Assembly (NCBI GenBank): GCA_959018755.1
Contig: CAUEMA010000010.1
Coordinates: 16,016 to 80,015, forward strand
Reading direction: 5' to 3'
Length of the DNA: 64,000 bases
From: an uncultured Collinsella sp.
GTDB lineage: Bacteria; Actinomycetota; Coriobacteriia; Coriobacteriales; Coriobacteriaceae
Positions within the stretch are counted from its first letter, which is position 1. Each line of letters begins with the position of its first letter. The notes under the pieces were generated by a model, which saw only the letters and a list, made by a program, of their open reading frames with translations, searched no databases and had not been told where the DNA came from. The position numbers and the translations under genes are program-made. This document shows, in pieces, positions 39,735-50,212 of the stretch.

Positions 39735-41831
39735 TTACTTTTTGCGGGCAAGCTCACCAATGTTGGCGATGCCGGAGAAAACGGCCTCGAAGCGGTTGAG
39801 CAGCTTAAGGCGATTATCGCGGAGCTGCTCGTCCTTGTCCATGACCATAACCTCGTCGAAGAAGCGGTCGATGGGCGCGCGCAGGGCGGCGAGCGCGGCA
39901 AACGCGGCAGGATAATCCTCGGCGGCGAGAGCTGCGTCGACGGCGGTCTGAGCGGCCTCGGAGGCGTCGGCAAGCGCAAGCTCGACCTCGCCCATCAGGG
40001 CGCGATCGTACTCCGCGCCCAGCTCGGGCTTGGAGATGTGCGCGGCGCGGGCATAGGCAGTAGCCAGGTTGTCGAAGGTCTCGGCGTCGTTCTTGCGGGC
40101 CTCGTCGAGGGCGGCACAGCGGGCGAAGAAGACCGACGGGGCAATGATATGCACCGCGGAAACGGCGGCAACGGTGTCGGCCGGGATCTTCTCGTCGCGG
40201 GCCATGCTCACCAGACGGCCGTGGAAGAAGTCACGAACCTGCTGTGCGACCTCGGCAGCGTCAAACTCAATGCCCTGCTCGCTATAGAGCTCGAGCGCAA
40301 AGTCGATGAGCGACGTGGGGTCGATCGGCAGACGGTCGCGCAGGATGTTGATGATGCCGATGGCGGCACGACGCAGCGCATACGGGTCGGAAGAGCCGGT
40401 CGGGGGCTCGCCGATGGCAAAGATACCGGCGATGGTATCGAGCTTGTCGGCGCAGGCCACGATGCAGCCAGCGGTGCCCTCGGGCAGCTCGTCGCCAGCA
40501 AAGCGGGGACGATAGTGATCGCGAATAGCGTGAGCGACCTCTTCGTTCTCCCCCATCGCGATGGCGTAGTAACCGCCCATCACACCCTGCTGGCTCGTGA
40601 ACTCGACGACAGCGTTGGACACCAGGTCGGCCTTGCACAAGTGCGCGGCGCGGCCGGCATCGGCGGCCAAGTGGGCACCCAGGTGAGCCTCGCGGGCAAT
40701 AGCGAGCGCGAGCTGCTCAATACGCTCGGACTTGGCGAGCACGCTGCCGAGCTTCTCCTGGAAGGCAACCTTGGCCAGACGCTCGCGGAACTCGTCGAGG
40801 GAGATCTTCAGATCCTCCTCGTAGAAGAACTTGGCGTCATCCAGGCGGGCGCGCACAACGCGCTCGTTGCCGTCGATCACGCGCTCGGCGTTCTCGGGCT
40901 TGCTGTTGGAGACGATCACGAACTCACGCGTCAGCTTGCCCTCACCGTCATAGATCGGGAAGTAGCGCTGGTTGGTGAGCATAGACTCGCAGATGATCTC
41001 GTGCGGGACCTTGAGGAATTCCTCATCGAAGGTACCGACGAGCACCGTCGGCCACTCGCAGAGGTTGATGACCTCCTCGAAGACCTTCTTGGGCGTATCG
41101 ACGTGGCAGCCGGGGCGCACAGCCTCGACCTCAGCGATACCGGCAAGGATGGCCTCACGACGGCGCTCGGCGGAGAGCACGCCGGCATCTTCGAGCACCT
41201 GCTCGTAAACAGCGGGGCTGGCGACCACATGGTCACCGGGGCCCAGAACGCGATGTCCGCGCGTGGTGTTGCCACTCGTCACGTCGGCAAACGACACGGG
41301 CACGACGTCCTCGCCCAGAAGGCAGCAGATCCAACGGACCGGACGCACGAACGTGGCGTGCTCGTGGCCCCAGCGCTGAGAGCGGTAGTTGGGCCACTGC
41401 AGGCCGGCGATGGTCTTCTCGCACAGGGCCGTCAGAATCGGGGTGGCCGGGGCGGAAGGGATGTTCTTCTCGGCAAAGACGTACTCACGGCCGTCGGTGT
41501 CCTCGCGACGGACCAGATCCTCGGCAGCCACACCGCACTTGCGGGCGAAGCCCTGGGCGGCCTTGGTGGCGTTACCGTCGGCATCGAAGGCGATGTTGGC
41601 CGCGGGGCCGCGCTTGACCTCGTAAACCTCGTCGGTCGCGGTGGCGACGTCGGCAACGAGCGCAGCCAGGCGGCGCGGGCTCGAGATCACGCGGACCTCG
41701 CCGTGGGCCAGACCGGCCTCGTCGAGACCCTTGGCGATCATGGTGCCAAGCTGCTTGACGGCATTGTTCAGCGGTGCAGAGGGCATTTCCTCCGTACCGA
41801 TCTCAAACAGGAAATCCTTAGCGTCTGCCAT
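39735..41831 (-). CDS. glyS: Glycyl-tRNA synthetase beta subunit
   Basis: The beta subunit carries the tRNA-binding part of the alpha2beta2 glycyl-tRNA synthetase. Its 698 residues begin FLFEIGTEEMPSAPLNNA and contain SSPRRLAALV, KGPAA-like KRGPAANIAFD, and the C-terminal region with RAHDYALRRAA-type and HD-like domains; DPYALRRAAIGII is clear. Four bases separate it from glyQ, so the two subunits are made together. The heterotetrameric form, rather than the alpha2 type, is usual in many bacteria. Confidence 0.95.
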   Translation of the reverse strand: MADAKDFLFEIGTEEMPSAPLNNAVKQLGTMIAKGLDEAGLAHGEVRVISSPRRLAALVADVATATDEVYEVKRGPAANIAFDADGNATKAAQGFARKCGVAAEDLVRREDTDGREYVFAEKNIPSAPATPILTALCEKTIAGLQWPNYRSQRWGHEHATFVRPVRWICCLLGEDVVPVSFADVTSGNTTRGHRVLGPGDHVVASPAVYEQVLEDAGVLSAERRREAILAGIAEVEAVRPGCHVDTPKKVFEEVINLCEWPTVLVGTFDEEFLKVPHEIICESMLTNQRYFPIYDGEGKLTREFVIVSNSKPENAERVIDGNERVVRARLDDAKFFYEEDLKISLDEFRERLAKVAFQEKLGSVLAKSERIEQLALAIAREAHLGAHLAADAGRAAHLCKADLVSNAVVEFTSQQGVMGGYYAIAMGENEEVAHAIRDHYRPRFAGDELPEGTAGCIVACADKLDTIAGIFAIGEPPTGSSDPYALRRAAIGIINILRDRLPIDPTSLIDFALELYSEQGIEFDAAEVAQQVRDFFHGRLVSMARDEKIPADTVAAVSAVHIIAPSVFFARCAALDEARKNDAETFDNLATAYARAAHISKPELGAEYDRALMGEVELALADASEAAQTAVDAALAAEDYPAAFAALAALRAPIDRFFDEVMVMDKDEQLRDNRLKLLNRFEAVFSGIANIGELARKK

Positions 41832-41834
41832 GGC

Positions 41835-42746
41835 TTACGCCACCTCGCCTTCCTGATCGGCATTCTCGTTGATTCCGGCGACCTCGGCCATATAGGCCTC
41901 GCAGCACGCCTTGGCGACGGCGCGGACGCGCAGAATGTAGTTGGCGCGCTCGACTGCGGACAGCGCACCGCGGGCATCGAGCAGGTTGAAGGCGTGGCTG
42001 CACTTCATGACGCAGTCATATGCCGGCAGCGGCAGCTTGCGCTCCAGGCAGGAGTGGCACTCGGCCTCGTAGTCGTCAAACTTCTGACGCATCATCTCGA
42101 CGTTGGCGACCTCAAAGTTGTAAGCGCTGAACTCGCGCTCGTTCTCCAGGAACACGTCGCCGTAGGTCATGGGCGTGCCGTCGGGCAGGTAGCTCCACAC
42201 CAGGTCGTAGACCGAGTTGACGCCCTGGGCGTACATGGCGATACGCTCCAGGCCATAGGTGATCTCGACGGGCACGGGATCGACCTCGATGCCGCCCACC
42301 TGCTGGAAGTACGTAAACTGCGTGACCTCCATGCCGTTGAGCCAGACCTCCCAGCCAAGACCCCAGGCGCCGAGCGTCGGGCTCTCCCAGTCGTCCTCGA
42401 CAAAGCGGACGTCATGGTCGTTGGGGTCCAGGCCAATGGCGGCCAGCGAACCCAGGTAGAGCTCCTGGGCGTTGACCGGCGAGGGCTTGATGAGCACCTG
42501 GAACTGATAGTAGTGCTGCATGCGGTTGGGATTCTCGCCGTAGCGGCCGTCGGCAGGACGGCGGCAGGGCTGAGCGTAGCAGGTGCGCCACTCGGAGGGA
42601 CCGAGCGAGCGCAGCGTGGTCGCGGTATGGAAGGTACCGGCGCCGACCTCGGAGTCATAGGGCTGCATAATGACGCAGCCCTGCTCGCCCCAGTACTGCT
42701 GGAGGCGCAGGATGATGTCTTGGAAGGAAAGCGATGAAGCGTTCAT
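41835..42746 (-). CDS. glyQ: Glycyl-tRNA synthetase alpha subunit
   Basis: The alpha subunit has the class II catalytic core that activates glycine. Its 303 residues contain [25 protein letters not shown] N-terminus (split here), [48 protein letters not shown] and [20 protein letters not shown]. Length is typical. A TATAGT -10-like element is at 42793-42798 just after lepB, with no good -35. First gene of glyQ-glyS-ppsR-ppdK, separated from lepB by 59 bases. Confidence 0.96.
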   Translation of the reverse strand: MNASSLSFQDIILRLQQYWGEQGCVIMQPYDSEVGAGTFHTATTLRSLGPSEWRTCYAQPCRRPADGRYGENPNRMQHYYQFQVLIKPSPVNAQELYLGSLAAIGLDPNDHDVRFVEDDWESPTLGAWGLGWEVWLNGMEVTQFTYFQQVGGIEVDPVPVEITYGLERIAMYAQGVNSVYDLVWSYLPDGTPMTYGDVFLENEREFSAYNFEVANVEMMRQKFDDYEAECHSCLERKLPLPAYDCVMKCSHAFNLLDARGALSAVERANYILRVRAVAKACCEAYMAEVAGINENADQEGEVA

Positions 42747-42805
42747 GCCTCTAATATCCCCTCGTCGAAACGATTACACGGTTAGGTACTGTACTATAGC
42801 GGTTT

Positions 42806-43369
42806 TTAATCGATAGCGCCGATGCGGTTGAGCGGCCAGTAGCGCACAAGCGCCACGGCGATCAAGTCAGAGCGATCGACGGGACCAAAGTAGCGTGAGT
42901 CGGCAGAGTTTTCGCGGTTGTCGCCCATCACCCACACACACCCGTCGGGAACGGTGTAGGGATAGCTCACCTGAGCGCCGGGAGCCTGGACCGAAAGCGG
43001 CCAGCTCATGCCGGTCGTGTAGCCCTCGTCGAGCGCCTGGCCGTCAACGACCACCTTGCCGTCCTGAAGGTCGATCGTCTGGCCGGCCGTGGCAATAACA
43101 CGCTTGACGAGAACATCGTGCTCGGAGGTGCCATCGGGGTTGTGGAACACCACGATATCGCCTTGGATGACGGGCTGGCCGAGCTCGAGGCTCACCTTTT
43201 GCGCCAAGATCTGGTCGCCGATCTCGATCGTGGACTCCATGGAGCCGGTGGGCACCACAAAGGGCTCGACCACAAACGAGCGAATCAGGAAGGTGGCGAT
43301 AAGTGCGATCGCGACGACCACAATCCACTCAAACGCACCCTTTAGCACGGAATGCAGCGATGGAACCAT
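42806..43369 (-). CDS. lepB: Signal peptidase I
   Basis: LepB cuts signal peptides from exported proteins, including the pore-forming protein at 35 kb. The 187-residue protein has a single N-terminal membrane helix (about 10-30) and the catalytic serine in VVPTGSMESTIEIGD and Lys in DVLVKRVIATAGQ, with VMGDNRENSADSRYFGPV. This is the short Gram-positive form with one membrane anchor. A GTG at 43375 is in frame, but GAGGAG five bases before ATG 43369 decides the start. It follows trmD with a two-base gap. Confidence 0.95.
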   Translation of the reverse strand: MVPSLHSVLKGAFEWIVVVAIALIATFLIRSFVVEPFVVPTGSMESTIEIGDQILAQKVSLELGQPVIQGDIVVFHNPDGTSEHDVLVKRVIATAGQTIDLQDGKVVVDGQALDEGYTTGMSWPLSVQAPGAQVSYPYTVPDGCVWVMGDNRENSADSRYFGPVDRSDLIAVALVRYWPLNRIGAID

Positions 43370-43371
43370 TC

Positions 43372-44130
43372 TCACTCCTCGCTCTGCGAATACGATGCGT
43401 CCAGGATGTCCTGCGCGTATGCGCGCTCCTCGGGCGTGAGCCGCGCCGTCTCGATCAGATCGGGACGCCAGCGGCAGGTGCGCTCGATGGCGTTCTTGCG
43501 ACGCCAGGCATCGACCTTGGCGTGATCGCCGCTCACAAGCACCGGCGGCACGCCCTCGCCGTTGAACTCGGCGGGACGGGTGTACTGCGCGTACTCGAGC
43601 AGGCCACCGTCCTCGGCAGTCGAGAACGACTCATCGACGTTACTCATCTCGTCACCAAGGGCGCCGGGAATCAGACGTACGACGGCGTCGGCAACGACCA
43701 TGGCGGGAAGCTCGCCGCCCGTAAGCACGTAGTCGCCAATCGACAGGCGCTCGTCGGCATACGCATACGCGCGCTCGTCGACGCCCTCGTAGCGGCTGCA
43801 TACAAACAGCAGACGCTCGCTTTTGAGCAGGCGCTCGGCCACATGCTGCGTAAAGGGTTCGCCGCAGGGCGTAAAGAACACCACGGTGGGCTTGGGACCC
43901 TCGGAGCTAATAGCCTCGATGGCCTCGGCGATGGGCTCGACCTTCATGAGCATGCCCTGCCCGCCGCCGTACGGCTCGTCATCAACGGTACGATGACGGT
44001 CGTGCGTCCAGTCACGCAGGTTGTAGGCCTTAAAATCAAAAAGGCCGGCCTTGCGGGCGCGGCCCAAGATCGATGTGGACATGACGGGCTCAAACATCTC
44101 GGGAAAGACCGAAAGGGTCTCGATCAGCAT
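43372..44130 (-). CDS. trmD: tRNA (guanine-37-N1)-methyltransferase
   Basis: TrmD methylates G37 of tRNA to prevent frameshifting. The 252-residue SPOUT knot enzyme has TLSVFPEMFEPV, PYGGGQGMLM, LFVCSRYEGVDERAYAY and the deep trefoil-knot SIGDYVLTGGELPAMVV (about 136-152). GGGAGG before the ATG. It stands with rpsP, rimM and an RNA-binding protein as in most bacteria; rplS, usually the last gene, is elsewhere (32.4 kb) and lepB takes its place. Confidence 0.96.
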   Translation of the reverse strand: MLIETLSVFPEMFEPVMSTSILGRARKAGLFDFKAYNLRDWTHDRHRTVDDEPYGGGQGMLMKVEPIAEAIEAISSEGPKPTVVFFTPCGEPFTQHVAERLLKSERLLFVCSRYEGVDERAYAYADERLSIGDYVLTGGELPAMVVADAVVRLIPGALGDEMSNVDESFSTAEDGGLLEYAQYTRPAEFNGEGVPPVLVSGDHAKVDAWRRKNAIERTCRWRPDLIETARLTPEERAYAQDILDASYSQSEE

Positions 44131-44140
44131 GTTTTCCTCC

Positions 44141-44662
44141 CTACTTGTCCATATCGATCAAACCATCCATAACATGGACGGAAATTGTCCCCTGATCGGG
44201 AAGATCGAGCACAACCTGCTCGATCACGGGAATCAGCACCTCGCCGTACCGATCGCCCTCGACAACCCAAACATCGTTGGCGGGCGTCGACATGATCTCG
44301 ACAATCGTGCCGAGCGAGCCAAAGCGCTCGTCAACCACCTCGCGACCCATCAGGTCGGTATAGGCGGCGTCGAGCGAATCGAGCTCAAAGTCGTCACGAT
44401 TTGCCAGCACGTAGCATCCGGTGATGCCCTCGGCGGCCGTCAAGTCGTCAATGCCCTCAAACGAGACCAGATCGCCATCGCCCGTATCGGTGACGGATGT
44501 GACCGTGCAAAAACGGTCGCGCTTGAGCGCCGGCGGCGTCAAGGCGACGCGCATACCCGGCGTCAATACAGAAGGAAGCCCCCGCAGCGGCTGCGCGAGG
44601 ACCTCCCCCTTCCTTCCGTGCGGCTTGACCACACGGGCGATGTTTTTGTACTGGGACCTCAA
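44141..44662 (-). CDS. rimM: Ribosome maturation factor RimM
   Basis: RimM helps process the 3' major domain of 16S rRNA and assemble S19. The 173-residue protein has the N-terminal barrel IARVVKPHGRKGEVLAQPL and a PRC-barrel C-terminus with DLMGREVVDERFGSLGTIVEI, and VWVVEGDRYGEVLIPVIEQ. Start is TTG at 44662, four bases after the khpA stop, inside an inverted repeat AGGACCTTGAGGTCC; a strong Shine-Dalgarno is lacking. GTG at 44632 would remove the first strand, so it is unlikely. Confidence 0.92.
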   Translation of the reverse strand: MRSQYKNIARVVKPHGRKGEVLAQPLRGLPSVLTPGMRVALTPPALKRDRFCTVTSVTDTGDGDLVSFEGIDDLTAAEGITGCYVLANRDDFELDSLDAAYTDLMGREVVDERFGSLGTIVEIMSTPANDVWVVEGDRYGEVLIPVIEQVVLDLPDQGTISVHVMDGLIDMDK

Positions 44663-44666
44663 GGTC

Positions 44667-44951
44667 CTAGCCCAGAACCTCTACCTCGACTGCAGTGTCG
44701 AGGCGAGCGGCCAGCGCACGGGCGAGCGTGCGAATGGCCTTGATGGTACGGCCACGACGGCCGATGACCTTAGCGACGTCATCCTCGGCAACCGAAACCT
44801 CAATCGTGGAGGCGTCGTCACCGTCGATGACCTCAAGGCTCACGGAATCCGGGTCGTCGACGATCTGAACAACGAGATATTCGACGAGATCAGCGATGCG
44901 ATCTGAGAGCATTGCCTCACCCTCGAGCTGTGCAGCGTCAACCTCAGGCAC
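44667..44951 (-). CDS. khpA: KH-domain RNA-binding protein KhpA
   Basis: KhpA is a small RNA-binding protein that in Gram-positives affects cell elongation and sRNA use. The 94 residues contain one KH domain: VVQIVDDPDSVSLEVIDG then the GxxG loop VIGRRGRTIKAIRTLARAL (about 63-81). GTG at 44951 follows GAGGAG from the end of rpsP; an internal ATG at 44912 would give a more standard length (about 81) but has a poorer Shine-Dalgarno. Located between rpsP and rimM, the normal place. Confidence 0.9.
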   Translation of the reverse strand: MPEVDAAQLEGEAMLSDRIADLVEYLVVQIVDDPDSVSLEVIDGDDASTIEVSVAEDDVAKVIGRRGRTIKAIRTLARALAARLDTAVEVEVLG

Positions 44952-44954
44952 GAT

Positions 44955-45296
44955 TTACTCCTCGGCGCCCTCAGCGGCCTCAGCGGCAGCCTTAGCGGCC
45001 TCGGCCTCTTTGGCGAGCTGCTTCTTGGACTTCTTGACGACGGTCTCGGTCTTCTCGCCCTCGTTGGCGGCCTTGACCAGAGCAGCGACAGCGTCGGTGA
45101 GCTGAGCGCCCTTGGACTGCCAGTCAGCGATCTTCTCGAGATCGAGGTTGATGGTCTTGGAGGCGGTCATCGGGTTGTAGCGGCCAACCTCCTCGATGAT
45201 ACGACCGTCACGCGGGGCGCGGGAATCGGCGACGACGACACGGTAGTACGGACGCTTCTTAGCGCCGTGACGAGCAAGGCGAATCTTGACTGCCAA
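44955..45296 (-). CDS. rpsP: Ribosomal protein S16
   Basis: S16 (113 residues) is an early 30S assembly protein. The sequence reads [20 protein letters not shown], then [18 protein letters not shown] and [20 protein letters not shown], followed by a Lys/Ala/Glu-rich tail of about 30 residues that many high-GC species have. The start is TTG at 45296, six bases after GGAGGAG; a frame beginning at 45332 lacks a Shine-Dalgarno and adds non-family sequence. First gene of rpsP-khpA-rimM-trmD-lepB. Confidence 0.94.
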   Translation of the reverse strand: MAVKIRLARHGAKKRPYYRVVVADSRAPRDGRIIEEVGRYNPMTASKTINLDLEKIADWQSKGAQLTDAVAALVKAANEGEKTETVVKKSKKQLAKEAEAAKAAAEAAEGAEE

Positions 45297-45425
45297 AGGA
45301 AACTCCTCCAACCAAGCAGCTTTAGGCTGCAACTACAAACAAACAGTTGAACATAATACGCCATCGACGCGGGCAGGTGAAGTCCGTGAGACCAACTTCT
45401 TCGGTGTAGTCGAAGGCAAATCCAT

Positions 45426-45453
45426 ATCTTAGACAAGAATTCGCGATTTGCAA
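45426..45453 (-). promoter_or_regulatory. Promoter of the rpsP operon
   Basis: TTGCAA (45453-45448), 16-bp spacer, TAAGAT (45431-45426) on the minus strand. The leader of about 120 nt has no feature I recognise. Confidence 0.5.
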
Positions 45454-45485
45454 GCACATCCACGCACCCCACATGAGCTGCGCGG

Positions 45486-45491
45486 TATACT
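45486..45491 (+). promoter_or_regulatory. -10 element directly before dinB
   Basis: TATACT lies six bases before the dinB ATG, so transcription would begin at or next to the start codon and give a leaderless mRNA. No -35 hexamer or Shine-Dalgarno is present. No LexA/SOS-type palindrome is apparent. Confidence 0.45.
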
Positions 45492-45497
45492 CATGCC

Positions 45498-46751
45498 ATG
45501 AAAAGACGCGAACATACATACGGTTATGAGGATGCTGCGGGCGTCACGCCGCCGCCCTGGACGGGGCCGGCGGTGGGCCTCATGGATCTCGATGCGTTTT
45601 TTGCGAGCGTGGAGATGCTCGATCATCCCGAGTGGCGCGGCAAGCCGCTCATCGTGGGTGGCGATGCCGATTCTCGCGGCGTCGTGTCCACCTGCTCATA
45701 CGAGGCGCGTCGCTTTGGCGTGCACTCCGCCATGCCCTCGGCCGAGGCACGGCGCCTCTGTCCGCAGGCCATTTGGACGCATGGGCATTTTGATCGCTAC
45801 CACGAGGTCAGCGCACAGGTCATGGCGATTCTCGCCGACGAGACCCCGCGCGTTGAGCGCGTATCCATCGACGAAGCCTTTATCGATATCACACCGGGTC
45901 GCTTTGCACCCGAGGACCCGCTGCTGGTTGCGCGGCGCATAAGCGACCGCGTCGCAGCGCTGGGAGTGACCTGCTCAATTGGCGTAGGCTGCAACAAGAC
46001 GGTCGCAAAGATCGCAAGCGAGCGGGACAAGCCGTTTGGGCTGACCATCGTGCGCCCCGGAACCGAGCAGCGCTTTTTGGCTGCGCTGCCGGTATCTGCC
46101 ATGAGCGGCATCGGGAGATCGGCCGAGGAGCGGCTGCGCCGCATGCGCATCTACACGCTCGGCGAGCTGTCACGTGCACCGGAATCCACCTTGGCCTGTA
46201 TTTTTGGCATCAACGGCGAACGCATGCGCCAGCGTGCGCTGGGACTCGAACTCTCCGAAGTCACGAGCCTCGATGAAGAGCGCGAGGTCAAGTCGGTCAG
46301 CAATGAACGCACCTTTGCGAAAGATTTGACTGAGCGTGGGGACATCGAAGCGGCGATTGCGCTGTTGGGAGAGTCAGTGGGGCGCCGCCTGCGCCGTCAG
46401 GGACTAACGGGCGCCACGGTGACGCTCAAACTCAAGTATTCGTATGGAAGCGGTCGCTCGGCTCAGCGCCGGCTGCCGCATCCGACCGACGATGAGAACA
46501 TCTTCGTGGCGGTGGCGCTCGAGCTGCTCGATAACATCTGGCAGGAAGGCATGCATGTGCGCCTGGCGGGCATCGGCATGAGCGACTTTGACCATCAGGG
46601 CGGCATCCAGACCGACCTGTTCTGCGAAATCGACGACCGCGGAGCCCAATCCAGCGACCGTCGCGACCTCTCAGTCGCCATCGACGCCGTCCGAGACAAG
46701 TTCGGCGACACCGCCCTATCCTTCGGCCGCCAATCCCGCTTCAACGATTAG
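45498..46751 (+). CDS. dinB: DNA polymerase IV (Y-family, DinB)
   Basis: DinB is an error-prone translesion polymerase. The 417-residue protein has GLMDLDAFFASVE with the first catalytic Asp, GVVSTCSYEARRFGVHSAMPS, the catalytic VERVSIDEAFIDIT, CSIGVGCNKTVAKIASERDKP-type fingers (split) and the little-finger domain. About 28 residues precede the catalytic core. Start is the ATG at 45498 with no Shine-Dalgarno, consistent with the leaderless arrangement. It is the only plus-strand gene in this part, divergent from rpsP and convergent with rsfS. The beta-clamp-binding C-terminal peptide is not obvious. Confidence 0.94.
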   Translation: MKRREHTYGYEDAAGVTPPPWTGPAVGLMDLDAFFASVEMLDHPEWRGKPLIVGGDADSRGVVSTCSYEARRFGVHSAMPSAEARRLCPQAIWTHGHFDRYHEVSAQVMAILADETPRVERVSIDEAFIDITPGRFAPEDPLLVARRISDRVAALGVTCSIGVGCNKTVAKIASERDKPFGLTIVRPGTEQRFLAALPVSAMSGIGRSAEERLRRMRIYTLGELSRAPESTLACIFGINGERMRQRALGLELSEVTSLDEEREVKSVSNERTFAKDLTERGDIEAAIALLGESVGRRLRRQGLTGATVTLKLKYSYGSGRSAQRRLPHPTDDENIFVAVALELLDNIWQEGMHVRLAGIGMSDFDHQGGIQTDLFCEIDDRGAQSSDRRDLSVAIDAVRDKFGDTALSFGRQSRFND

Positions 46752-46760
46752 TCCCTTAGA

Positions 46761-46803
46761 CAAAAAGAAAGCCGGGCAGCTGCGAATGATGCAGCTGCCC
46801 GGC
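46761..46803 (-). terminator. Rho-independent terminator after rsfS
   Basis: GCCGGGCAGCTGC and GCAGCTGCCCGGC form a perfect 13-bp stem with a 7-base loop; the T-rich tail (TTTCTTTTTG) is on the minus strand. It lies between the convergent dinB and rsfS and might also slow dinB transcripts, though without a T-run on that side. Confidence 0.88.
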
Positions 46804-46845
46804 GAACGGTAAAGGTTAGCTAAAAAGCCCGTCCCAAATGAACTA

Positions 46846-47301
46846 CTAAAGGAGGTCAAGGGAAAGCTGGGGGGCGTCGCCCCAGAGCTTTTCGAGACGG
46901 TAGAACTCACGGGCCTCGGGAGTGAAGACGTGGACGACAACCGAACCGTAGTCCATGAGCATCCAGGTCTTCTGCTCGCGGCCCTCGATGGAAAACGGGT
47001 GCTCGCCGCAAGCCTCGGCGACCTTCTCCTCAATCTCGTCGACGATGGAATCAACCTGACGGTTGTTGGTGCCGGTAGCGAGGACAAAGTAGTCGCACAC
47101 GTCGGAAAGCTCGGTCAGGTCGAGCACTTGCACGTCCTCGCCCTTCTTGTCGTAGGCGGCCTGCGCGGCGGCGCGGGCGACATCCTCGGCGGCGACACCG
47201 CTCGCGGAAAGCGTTGCGGCAGAGCGATCGGACGTGGCAACGAAGCTCTTGTGCTCCACACCTTCAAGAATCTGCTCGTCGGTCATGGTCTCGTCGGCCA
47301 T
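46846..47301 (-). CDS. rsfS: Ribosomal silencing factor RsfS
   Basis: RsfS binds L14 and keeps the subunits apart in starvation. The 151-residue protein carries the usual domain at about 38-150: AAQAAYDKKGEDVQVLDLTE, DYFVLATGTNNRQVDSIVD, and KTWMLMDYGSVVVHVFTPEAREFYRLEKLWGD (here split at about 20 residues). An extra N-terminal segment of about 35 residues is acidic and unlike the family core. ATG is clear. It is the last gene of the obgE-nadD-yqeK-rsfS set, the standard order in Gram-positives. Confidence 0.93.
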   Translation of the reverse strand: MADETMTDEQILEGVEHKSFVATSDRSAATLSASGVAAEDVARAAAQAAYDKKGEDVQVLDLTELSDVCDYFVLATGTNNRQVDSIVDEIEEKVAEACGEHPFSIEGREQKTWMLMDYGSVVVHVFTPEAREFYRLEKLWGDAPQLSLDLL

Positions 47302-47328
47302 GGAATACCTCTTTCTAGACAGCCCGAG

Positions 47329-47937
47329 CTAGCGCAGCTGGGCGTAATGGTTGTAAATCGTAATAGCCGTGGGATAAAGATAACGCCCGGTCTGGATCAC
47401 ATAGACCAGACCCTGCGCAAAACAGGAGAAGAACAACTCGTCGAGCGAGGACTTCCCCACCATCTTGCGCAGCGCATGGGCATAATCGCCGTGGCGGTTG
47501 GGTTCGATGGCATCGGCCACAAAGACCACCATATCGAGCGGCGTCATGTCGCAAGCGCCCACGGTGTGACGGTCGACAGCCTGAAAGACCGCCGGCGACA
47601 GCTCGGGAAAAAGCTGCGGAAGCTCATAGGCGGCAACCGGGCCATGCAAAAGCGGCGTCGCGGCAGACGGAGAGCCGGCAATCTTAATGCCGTAATGCAG
47701 AGCGCGCGTGACCAACTCGTCGTCGGAGAGCACTTTATCCCAGTCATGGATCAGGCCAGCGGCAGCGGCATCAAAGCGGTTGACACCGTACACCTCGGCT
47801 AGGTGCAACGCAGTCTCGGCAACCCCGAGCGAATGCACGTAGCGCTTACGCTTATCCTTCATGCGCACATCGAGCAACTCGTGGATGCGCGTCAAGAGCG
47901 CGCGCTCGTCGCCCTCAAACTGATCTTCTACCGACAA
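47329..47937 (-). CDS. yqeK: YqeK-type HD-domain hydrolase
   Basis: YqeK enzymes hydrolyse diadenosine tetraphosphate. The 202-residue protein has the HD-domain pattern: RYVHSLGVAETALHLAEVYG (first His), GLIHDWDK (His-Asp), LLHGPVAAYEL, AVDRHTVGACDMTPLDMVVFVADA-type metal site (split) and DAIEPNR. Start is TTG four bases after GGGGGAG at the end of nadD. The gene lies between nadD and rsfS, where yqeK is normally found, so the assignment is firm. Confidence 0.92.
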   Translation of the reverse strand: MSVEDQFEGDERALLTRIHELLDVRMKDKRKRYVHSLGVAETALHLAEVYGVNRFDAAAAGLIHDWDKVLSDDELVTRALHYGIKIAGSPSAATPLLHGPVAAYELPQLFPELSPAVFQAVDRHTVGACDMTPLDMVVFVADAIEPNRHGDYAHALRKMVGKSSLDELFFSCFAQGLVYVIQTGRYLYPTAITIYNHYAQLR

Positions 47938-47949
47938 CGTTCTCCCCCG

Positions 47950-48627
47950 TCAATCAAAATCGTCTTGCCCAAGATCGGCATACAGGCCGCGTTTACGAAT
48001 ATAGCCGAGCACGGACTCGCTCGTAAGATAGCGCACGCTCATGCCGCGAGCAACCCGCTTGCGAATGTCGGTCGAGCTAATCGCCAGCGCCGGGATCTGG
48101 ATATACCGCACGTCAAACGGCAGGCCCGACTCTTTGATTCGCGCGCGAGCAGTATCGATATCAAAGCCCGGTCGCGTCGCAGCAATAAAGGTTGCCAGTT
48201 CGGCAATCTCATCAGCATTGTGCCAGGTCACTATATCGATAATCGCATCAGCACCCGTAATAAAGTAGAGCTTTACCTGAGGCGGGTAAAAGTCGCGCAG
48301 GGCGCGCAGCGTATCGGCTGTATAGGTGACACCGGCACGATCGATCTCGAAGCGGCTTGCCAAAAAGGTCGGGTTCGCGGCGGTCGCGAGGACCGTCATG
48401 GCATAACGGTCCTCGGCCGGCGTCACCGGTTTGTCGAGTTTAAAGGCAGGCGAGCCCGCCGGCATAAAGAGCACGGCGTCCAAGTCGAGGGACTCACGTG
48501 CCTGCTCGGCGGTCACCAGGTGACCGTAATGGATGGGGTCAAAGGTACCGCCCATAATGCCGAGCCTAAACTCCTGCCCGTCCTCTATGGGAAGCTCGGG
48601 CAGACCGATTCCACCGCGCAGCGACAT
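47950..48627 (-). CDS. nadD: Nicotinate-nucleotide adenylyltransferase
   Basis: NadD adds AMP to nicotinate mononucleotide in NAD synthesis. The 225 residues contain the nucleotidyl-transferase signature GIMGGTFDPIHYGHLVTAEQ (about 18-37), FMPAGSPAFK, and the C-terminal IPALAISSTDIRKRVARGMS. The N-terminal 15 residues are extra. It starts directly after obgE and precedes yqeK. NAD output matters for the AdhE and PyrK reactions encoded here. Confidence 0.95.
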   Translation of the reverse strand: MSLRGGIGLPELPIEDGQEFRLGIMGGTFDPIHYGHLVTAEQARESLDLDAVLFMPAGSPAFKLDKPVTPAEDRYAMTVLATAANPTFLASRFEIDRAGVTYTADTLRALRDFYPPQVKLYFITGADAIIDIVTWHNADEIAELATFIAATRPGFDIDTARARIKESGLPFDVRYIQIPALAISSTDIRKRVARGMSVRYLTSESVLGYIRKRGLYADLGQDDFD

Positions 48628-48630
48628 GGC

Positions 48631-50139
<1,509 letters not shown>

Positions 50140-50143
50140 CTAC

Positions 50144-50187
50144 AAAAAAGAGGGAGACCCTTGAATCCTAAAACTCAAGTGCCTCCC
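50144..50187 (-). terminator. Terminator between rpmA and obgE
   Basis: GGGAG/CTCCC outer and CTTGA/TCAAG inner arms make an interrupted stem, followed by TCTTTTTT on the minus strand. It lies 26 bases after the rpmA stop and 17 before the obgE start, so obgE expression depends on read-through. Confidence 0.75.
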
Positions 50188-50212
50188 ACATATGTGCTCT
50201 ATGAAGGGTGAA

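Noticed and set aside
39483..42737. 1084-codon open frame antisense to glyS/glyQ
   Set aside because: Shadow frame across several well-supported minus-strand genes.
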